Positions 59,049 to 64,000 of a stretch of DNA of 64,000 nt are shown here, piece by piece. This DNA is from Taibaiella soli. GTDB taxonomy: Bacteria > Bacteroidota > Bacteroidia > Chitinophagales > Chitinophagaceae. Where the stretch lies: positions 170,298-234,297 of the forward strand of contig NZ_QKTW01000003.1 in NCBI RefSeq assembly GCF_003236175.1, in the 5' to 3' direction. Position 1 is the first letter of the stretch. Every line of letters starts with the position of its first letter. Both the position numbers and the translations under genes were made by a program. The notes under the pieces were generated by a model, which searched no databases, was not told where the DNA came from, and worked only from the letters and a program-made list of their open reading frames with translations.

Positions 59049-59103
59049 AAATACAATAATGGTCGGACGGCTTAGCATCGTCTGACCATGTTACAAATAA
59101 ACT

Positions 59104-59146
59104 GAAAGGTCGTGTAACTATTTGTTGCACGGCCTTTGTTCTTTTA
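59104..59146 (+). terminator. Terminator of paralog copy 5
   Basis: Stem AAAGGTCGTG / TGCACGGCCTTT-type with a T-rich tail. Confidence 0.65.
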
Positions 59147-59207
59147 ACGCGTGCTGGGAAAGCTTTAAGCCTATAGCTTCTGCTTTTGGGCTTTCAGTCA
59201 ATAATTA

Positions 59208-59215
59208 TATTTTTG
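59208..59215 (+). promoter_or_regulatory. -7 box of paralog copy 6
   Basis: TATTTTTG fits TAnnTTTG; the ATG follows at 59236. Confidence 0.6.
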
Positions 59216-59235
59216 TTCTACCTAAAAAATAATTA

Positions 59236-60645
59236 ATGAGACCTATTCTATCGATATTGCTAAGTGCGCTTAGTCTGTCAGTATTTGCACAACGCGCAGA
59301 TCTTCTCCAGGCGATGCCTCCACGTTTAAAAACGGCTTTCGCAAAACAAATGGCACCTCGCGACGTGTACAAAACAACCGGCGCGACTCAGAGATTAATT
59401 GGATATAGTTATTACACTGGAAACACGCAGACCGATACGATGCATGCGAAATTTTCAGGTGGGAGAGGAGATGCGTTCAGTAATTGCAGCGATAATCTAA
59501 TGGCCTCCTGGGGCGGATTTGCTCAGCCAGATTCAATTTGGGTAGATGATTTGAATTTAAGGATAGTAGATCAAGTGTATCTTTACGATGCGCAAAACCA
59601 TGCAACGGTATATACAGACTACAGGTCTCAATCTCGCCAAGAGATGACATATGACAATTCGGGGAATAATACGATTACGAAGTTTTATGATACAGTCGGC
59701 AGTGGCAACGGAACGCTGATCTATAAACACTCACAGTATTGCTTTTATGATAATCAAAATCGGAAGACATATGACAGCATTCCCAATCAGCAAAAATCGA
59801 TCTATATTTATGGATCAAACGGCTACGACTCCATAATATATTATAATTGGCATGTTGCAGCGGCTATTTGGTCAAAGATTGAAATGGAAGCTTCGGTTTA
59901 TAATAGTCTGGGGCAAAAGATTTTCTATTCTCTAGGAAATTATGACACAGCCGCCCACGCATGGCGCTTGTATATTCGAGACTCTTTTATATACAATAGC
60001 AATGGTTTTGTTGCAGAGGAGATAGATCAGACTAATTACACTGGTACCTGGACTACAAGAAAATTTGTTACCGGTTATTCTGGAAATAATCCTTTACCCA
60101 TTTTAGAAACAGAATATGTTGGTGATAGTCTTGTACCAGACATCCAGGATTTTTATAGCTTAAATAGTGCTGGAAATTGGCAGTCAAGAGTTTCTCAACA
60201 CTGGAATCCGACGACGAGCAGCTGGAGTAATGATGATAGTCTGGATATCGTGTATAATACTTCTGAATTTATTTCAATGACAAACGATTTTTATTACGAC
60301 TCAACCGGCAATCGGTTTAACACAAGTCCCTCCGTTACGCAACATTACTACTACGAAGATTACACCCCAACCGCTGTAACCACCATCCACACTACATCTT
60401 CCGAAATCATCGCATATCCGAATCCTGTTTCCGGTAAACTGCATGTTGATGGAAACATCGGTAGCAAAAATGTTTCGGTTCAAATGATCAGCATCACCGG
60501 TGCGCGTCTATTCAACGCATCGGGCAACTGGCAGTCGATGAATAAAGACATTGACATGAGTTCATTTGCTAATGGCGTTTACTATTTGTTGATCACAGAT
60601 AACAACGGTAACAAAATTGCTGCGAAGCAGATTGTGAAAAACTGA
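59236..60645 (+). CDS. T9SS-exported YD-like repeat protein, copy 6 (subfamily B)
   Basis: A 469-residue paralog: signal RPILSILLSALSLSVFAQR, KTTGATQRLIGYSYYTG, DTMHAKFSGGRGDAFSNC, then repeats (YLYDAQNHATV, YCFYDNQNRKTYD, FIYNSNGFVA) and NSAGNWQSRVSQHWN. Its sorting domain is a mosaic: the first half matches copy 5 (QMISITGARLFNA), while the second half (from GCATCGGGCAACTGGCA to the stop) matches copy 7 almost exactly. No 28-bp palindrome follows this copy. Confidence 0.86.
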   Translation: MRPILSILLSALSLSVFAQRADLLQAMPPRLKTAFAKQMAPRDVYKTTGATQRLIGYSYYTGNTQTDTMHAKFSGGRGDAFSNCSDNLMASWGGFAQPDSIWVDDLNLRIVDQVYLYDAQNHATVYTDYRSQSRQEMTYDNSGNNTITKFYDTVGSGNGTLIYKHSQYCFYDNQNRKTYDSIPNQQKSIYIYGSNGYDSIIYYNWHVAAAIWSKIEMEASVYNSLGQKIFYSLGNYDTAAHAWRLYIRDSFIYNSNGFVAEEIDQTNYTGTWTTRKFVTGYSGNNPLPILETEYVGDSLVPDIQDFYSLNSAGNWQSRVSQHWNPTTSSWSNDDSLDIVYNTSEFISMTNDFYYDSTGNRFNTSPSVTQHYYYEDYTPTAVTTIHTTSSEIIAYPNPVSGKLHVDGNIGSKNVSVQMISITGARLFNASGNWQSMNKDIDMSSFANGVYYLLITDNNGNKIAAKQIVKN

Positions 60646-60698
60646 TTTGCGCCGAACGTTTAAAGCATAACGCTTAAAGCTTGCCGGTAATTAAGTAG

Positions 60699-60729
60699 AA
60701 AGGTTGTGCAAAATGCACAACCTTTTTTT
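60699..60729 (+). terminator. Terminator of paralog copy 6
   Basis: Stem AAAGGTTGTGC / GCACAACCTTT with an AAAAT loop and seven T. Confidence 0.85.
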
Positions 60730-60786
60730 GTTTGGTAACTCATAGCAGCCTTAAGCTTTAGGCTTTGAGCGTTGAGCTAATAATTA

Positions 60787-60794
60787 TACTTTTG
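60787..60794 (+). promoter_or_regulatory. -7 box of paralog copy 7
   Basis: TACTTTTG fits TAnnTTTG; the ATG follows at 60814. Confidence 0.6.
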
Positions 60795-60813
60795 CCCCAC
60801 CTAAAAAATAATA

Positions 60814-62238
60814 ATGAAAACAATTCTATCAATCCTGCTCGGAGTAACGAGCCTATCTGCGTTAGCACAACATAATAATCCTTTCGACGCAATGCCGGCA
60901 CACCTAAAGGCGATTTTTGAAAAGCAAATGTCTAAACAGGTGGTTTACAAAACAACAGGATCTGCACAGCGACTCGTCGGTTACAGCAAATACTCTTTTC
61001 CGGGAAATACGATGACTGATACAATGCATGCATCTTTTTCTGGTGGAAGAGGGGATGCCTTCAGAGATTTTATTGATAATCTTTATGCAAGTGGTGGTAG
61101 CAACAACAGCCAGCCAGATGCTGTATGGGAAACTATTTTGCCTTCTAACTTTAAGACTATTGATCGCGAATACCTTTACGATAACCAAAATCACGCGGTC
61201 AAAACGATTGATCATAAAAATCAGTACAACCTTGTTCAGACCTATGATAATGCAGGCGACGCCATTCTTACGAAGTGGTATGATACGGCAATGACTTATC
61301 GATTTTCGGAGTACACTACTTATGATAATCAACACCGGAAAGTATATGATAGTGTTTGGCATAGCGGTATACAACGGTATGTCTACGGTGCAAACGGTGC
61401 TGATTCTGGCATTATTCTTACCTGGAACAATACTGCTGGTGCCTTCCGGCCGTTTCTTATGGATGTAGAGCTCACTAATACCTCCGGGCAGCTTGCATTT
61501 CACTATCAGTATTTAGGAGATACAATTACAAACTCATGGCAGGTGCCAACGTCGCGTGATTCTCTTGTCTGCAACAGTTACGGGTTTATTACGAAATCGT
61601 TTAGTCAAAACTATTACAACGGTCAATGGAATAACACAGGTGTCAACGTTTCTGATTATTCTGGAAGCAGTTCCATACCGAACTATCTCGGGTATTTTTC
61701 AATTCAGAATAACGTGCTTGTAGGGCAATATCAGACTTTCTTCACTTTAAACGGTGTTGGCAACTGGACCGGTGAAGTTCGTCAGAATTGGAACACAGCC
61801 ACGAATAGTTGGTGGACTTCTGATAGTATCAATATTAATTACAACACAAACGATCTGGTTGCTCTCGTTAATACTTTTAGATACGACACATCAACCCATC
61901 AATACCAGGCAGCGCCGTCCGCTGTTGAAACTTACTACTATGAAGAGTACGATCCGCAGGAAACCGCTGTAACCACTATTCAAACTACATCTCCAGGAAT
62001 CACTGCTTACCCGAATCCTGTTTCAGGTAAACTGCATGTTGATGGAAACATCGGTAGCAAAAATGTGTCAATGCAAATCATCGGTATCACCGGTGTTCGT
62101 CTATTCAATGCATCGGGCAACTGGCAATCGATGAATAAAGACATTGACATGAGTTCATTTGCTAATGGCGTTTACTATTTGTTGATCACAGATAACAACG
62201 GTAACAAAATTGCTGCGAAGCAGATTGTGAAAAACTGA
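60814..62238 (+). CDS. T9SS-exported YD-like repeat protein, copy 7 (subfamily B)
   Basis: A 474-residue paralog: signal MKTILSILLGVTSLSALAQ, KTTGSAQRLVGYSKYSFPG, DTMHASFSGGRGDAFRDF, then repeats (YLYDNQNHAVK, YTTYDNQHRKVYD, CNSYGFITK) and NGVGNWTGEVRQNWN. The Cys in the GGRGDAF block of copy 6 is absent here. The sorting domain has its own start (QIIGITGVRLFNASG) and shares its second half with copy 6. It is the last copy, followed by the palindrome, second hairpin and terminator cassette. Confidence 0.86.
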   Translation: MKTILSILLGVTSLSALAQHNNPFDAMPAHLKAIFEKQMSKQVVYKTTGSAQRLVGYSKYSFPGNTMTDTMHASFSGGRGDAFRDFIDNLYASGGSNNSQPDAVWETILPSNFKTIDREYLYDNQNHAVKTIDHKNQYNLVQTYDNAGDAILTKWYDTAMTYRFSEYTTYDNQHRKVYDSVWHSGIQRYVYGANGADSGIILTWNNTAGAFRPFLMDVELTNTSGQLAFHYQYLGDTITNSWQVPTSRDSLVCNSYGFITKSFSQNYYNGQWNNTGVNVSDYSGSSSIPNYLGYFSIQNNVLVGQYQTFFTLNGVGNWTGEVRQNWNTATNSWWTSDSININYNTNDLVALVNTFRYDTSTHQYQAAPSAVETYYYEEYDPQETAVTTIQTTSPGITAYPNPVSGKLHVDGNIGSKNVSMQIIGITGVRLFNASGNWQSMNKDIDMSSFANGVYYLLITDNNGNKIAAKQIVKN

Positions 62239-62244
62239 TGGAGC

Positions 62245-62272
62245 ATAGAGACGTAGCATGCTACGTCTCTAC
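62245..62272. repeat. 28-bp palindrome after copy 7 (one change)
   Basis: Same as 57344-57371 except the first base (ATAGAGACGTAGCA); 6 bp after the stop, followed by the second hairpin (about 62286-62313). Confidence 0.9.
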
Positions 62273-62329
62273 AAAATACAATAACGGTCGGACGACTTAG
62301 CGTCGTCTGACCATTTTGCAAATAATATG

Positions 62330-62362
62330 GAAAGGTTGTGCATTTTGCACAACCTTTTTTTG
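62330..62362 (+). terminator. Terminator of paralog copy 7
   Basis: Stem AAAGGTTGTGCA / TGCACAACCTTT with a TTT-type loop and T run. Confidence 0.85.
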
Positions 62363-62405
62363 TTTGGTAACTCATAGCAGCCTTAAGCTTTAGGCTTTGA
62401 GCCTG

Positions 62406-63146
62406 CTAAGGTTCCTGAGATTTCGGAACAGGCACAGTTTGCTGTGTGCTGCGCTGATTGCAACTTTTTGTAAAGTACCAGATGAATGTAATAATGATCA
62501 GCAGGAAAACCATTGGTACGACCCAACCGGTGCTTTTTCTTGCGGTATGGTGGCGTACTGAATTATTATAAACTACCGGGCTGGGAGCTGTATCCTGTGT
62601 TTCTGCGCTCATTGCGGTAGTGTCTCGAATGCCCAGCCCACCAACCAGATTAAATCCCGCAGGAACGGTCGCGAGCAAATCTTCTTTCTGTGTTTGAATC
62701 ATATGGCCAAGATCCGCTGCAGACAATCCGTACTCGCGAATATGCAAACCGAGGATGCTTAGTGTTGTGATACCTGCAATGGTCAGCAGGGAAACAGCAG
62801 ATGATTGCTGGATATTCGCGAAGCTGGAAAGCGCCTTAGCGATGCCAGCAAGCTTATCTCCAAAAAGACCCGTATCGAGTTCTGAAATACCGGGCAAATC
62901 ACCGCCGGTAAGCAGGGTAGCCGGATTAGTTGCCGCGCCGCTGTCTGCCGCTTCTTTAGCCATATTATACACATCCATGCCACCTGCAACATTATCTGTT
63001 TTTTGGACGAGCCGGGTAAAAGCAGCGGATAAGGCTCCAGGCAGCGCCTGTTGAATACTGGCATCAGATTCCTCTAAAGCACCAGCGGCTTTCATAACGA
63101 AATCATCGCCAAAAGCATTTTTTACCTGTTCGAAAAGCGTAGTCAT
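62406..63146 (-). CDS. DUF937-like membrane protein without OmpA domain
   Basis: A 246-residue protein with an N-terminal helical DUF937-like domain (about 1-160; AFGDDFVMKAAGALEESDAS, then LPGALSAAFTRLV) and one C-terminal membrane helix (about 212-230, WVVPMVFLLIIITFIWYFTK), then SCNQRS and a short tail. This is the same layout as the protein at 33687 up to the helix and the following Cys, but the OmpA domain is missing. No signal peptide, so the DUF937 part should be cytoplasmic. Function unknown. Confidence 0.8.
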   Translation of the reverse strand: MTTLFEQVKNAFGDDFVMKAAGALEESDASIQQALPGALSAAFTRLVQKTDNVAGGMDVYNMAKEAADSGAATNPATLLTGGDLPGISELDTGLFGDKLAGIAKALSSFANIQQSSAVSLLTIAGITTLSILGLHIREYGLSAADLGHMIQTQKEDLLATVPAGFNLVGGLGIRDTTAMSAETQDTAPSPVVYNNSVRHHTARKSTGWVVPMVFLLIIITFIWYFTKSCNQRSTQQTVPVPKSQEP

Positions 63147-63266
63147 GGCGTTGGATTTTGATTTATGTTAAAAAAACACATAAATAATGCCAGCATCCAA
63201 CTTAGAGACTGCTTAGGGTCCTGTCCATTTTGCCGGATGTTGCCTTTCTCTCGTAAGAACAAGTAA

Positions 63267-63581
63267 ACTATTTGCATAAGGCCGTGTACTACTTATGTAG
63301 TGGATTGTACTACTAGCATAATGGATTGCACTACTTGCGTAAGGAAGTGCACTACTTGCATAATGGATTGTACTACTTGCGTAATGGAGTGCACTACTTG
63401 CGTATGTGAGTGCACTACTAGCATAATGGATTGTACTACTTGCGTAATGGAGTGCACTACTCGCGTATGTGAGTGTACTACTTGCATAAGTGATTGTACT
63501 ACTTGCGTAAGGAAGTGCACTACTTGCATAAAGCAGTGCACTATTTGCGTAAACGAATGCACTACTTGCGTACGTGCATGT
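63267..63581. repeat. 21-bp tandem array, 15 units
   Basis: Fifteen units of exactly 21 bp (315 bp, no slippage) start at 63267 and every 21 bp to 63561. Most begin ACTACTTGC, then G or A, TAA, and vary in the last 8 bases (TGGATTGT, GGAAGTGC, TGGAGTGC). Variants occur in mixed order, so the array has been reshuffled. Three or more frames stay open across it on both strands, as expected for a stop-free 7-codon unit. Confidence 0.95.
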
Positions 63582-63619
63582 CTTATATAAGATAGCCAAA
63601 GCACTGCTTAAGGAACATA

Positions 63620-63652
63620 AAAAAAGAGACTGCTTTTAAGACAGTCTCTTTT
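63620..63652 (-). terminator. Terminator of 2-oxoglutarate dehydrogenase gene
   Basis: An 11-bp stem AAAAGAGACTG / CAGTCTCTTTT with a 9-nt loop, and a U-tract in the leftward direction. Confidence 0.8.
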
Positions 63653-63674
63653 ACATTCATATCGGAAATAGTTA

Positions 63675-64000
63675 TTAAAGCGTAAATGCTTTTTCAACCA
63701 GTTCGTTTTGTTCTTTAGTGTGCATTTTAGCAAAACCAGTAGCAGTTGAGGCGCTTGCCGGACGGCTGAGGTAGCTGATCGGGAAGTTTTCAAATGTTTG
63801 CGCCAGATAGCCCAGTGCACCCATGTTGCGTGGTTCTTCCTGCACCCACATCCATTCTGCTTTCTTGTATTTCGCGCGGATTGCTTCCAGTTGTTTAACC
63901 GGCAATGGATATAATTGCTCCAGACGAACAACAGCAACGTCTTCACGTTTGTCTGTCAGTTGTTTTTCGCTCAGGTCAAAATACATTTTACCAGTACACA
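63675..64000 (-). CDS. sucA: 2-oxoglutarate dehydrogenase E1 component, C-terminal part
   Basis: Partial gene, open at the right edge; about 108 C-terminal residues are visible. CTGKMYFDL, VAVVRLEQLYPLP, WVQEEPRNMGALGYL and SYLSRPASASTATGFAKMH are the closing motifs of thiamine-diphosphate-dependent SucA/OdhA, which decarboxylates 2-oxoglutarate in the citric acid cycle. In Bacteroidota the E2 gene (sucB) is often adjacent and downstream, but here the downstream side holds a terminator and the 21-bp array instead. Confidence 0.93.
   Translation of the reverse strand, partial: CTGKMYFDLSEKQLTDKREDVAVVRLEQLYPLPVKQLEAIRAKYKKAEWMWVQEEPRNMGALGYLAQTFENFPISYLSRPASASTATGFAKMHTKEQNELVEKAFTL

Noticed and set aside
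63213-63599. Leftward heptad protein YASSALH-type over the 21-bp array
   Set aside because: Two leftward frames and a rightward frame are open over the same array, there is no promoter or family, and the unit of seven stop-free codons explains the openness.

Overview
The window looks like chromosomal DNA of a member of the Bacteroidota, probably Chitinophagales/Chitinophagaceae (the lower rank is inference). The evidence is: eleven secreted proteins that end in type IX secretion (T9SS) type A sorting domains, a SusC-class TonB-dependent receptor with a carboxypeptidase-regulatory N-terminus, a Bacteroidota-type small SRP RNA, almost no Shine-Dalgarno sequences, and many promoters carrying the Bacteroidota -7 box TAnnTTTG. 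I see no transposase, integrase, tRNA, rRNA or CRISPR array.

Layout, left to right. 1-5.6 kb: a leftward TetR / HlyD-type lipoprotein / ABC ATPase operon with a candidate TetR operator, a small lipoprotein-YtxH pair, and lepA. 5.8-9.1 kb: an M43 metalloprotease and an FtsE-type ATPase. 9.2-15.7 kb: a glycan locus, with a leftward formyltransferase-GT4-GT2 operon, two rightward GT4 genes, and ribBA between them. 16-25.5 kb: a T9SS SdrD-like protein, a very large TamB-type protein, a C1-type cysteine peptidase and an S1 serine protease. 25.6-33.5 kb: a parallel beta-helix T9SS protein flanked by tandem repeats, a YjbR protein, an unrecognised protein, a metal-linked group (HYC_CC_PP-like protein, HMA protein, TonB receptor) and an SGNH hydrolase. 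33.6-45.9 kb: two DUF937-type proteins (one fused to OmpA), aldehyde dehydrogenase, phosphohexomutase, SRP RNA, a four-helix-bundle protein, a transaldolase-like aldolase, prolyl oligopeptidase, an alpha/beta hydrolase and a conserved secreted protein. 46.1-47.6 kb: a 21-bp tandem array and an ABC-2 permease.

47.8-62.2 kb is the most unusual part. It holds seven secreted T9SS paralogs of about 470 residues with Tyr/Asn-rich YD-like repeats, six of them in direct tandem, plus a reprolysin-like metalloprotease between copies 1 and 2. The central regions have diverged into two subfamilies, while the sorting domains, stop codons and parts of the 3' flanks are almost identical in DNA and form mosaics across copies. 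That is the pattern expected from ongoing gene conversion. Several copies are followed by the same perfect 28-bp palindrome, a second hairpin and a terminator. The window ends with a third DUF937-type protein, a 15-unit 21-bp array and the 3' end of 2-oxoglutarate dehydrogenase E1.

A second theme is non-coding. Four intergenic tandem arrays with unrelated unit sequences all have a period of 21 or 22 bp (two helical turns), and most gaps also hold short phrase-like repeats or GC-rich palindromic elements, some of which supply the stop codons of neighbouring genes.
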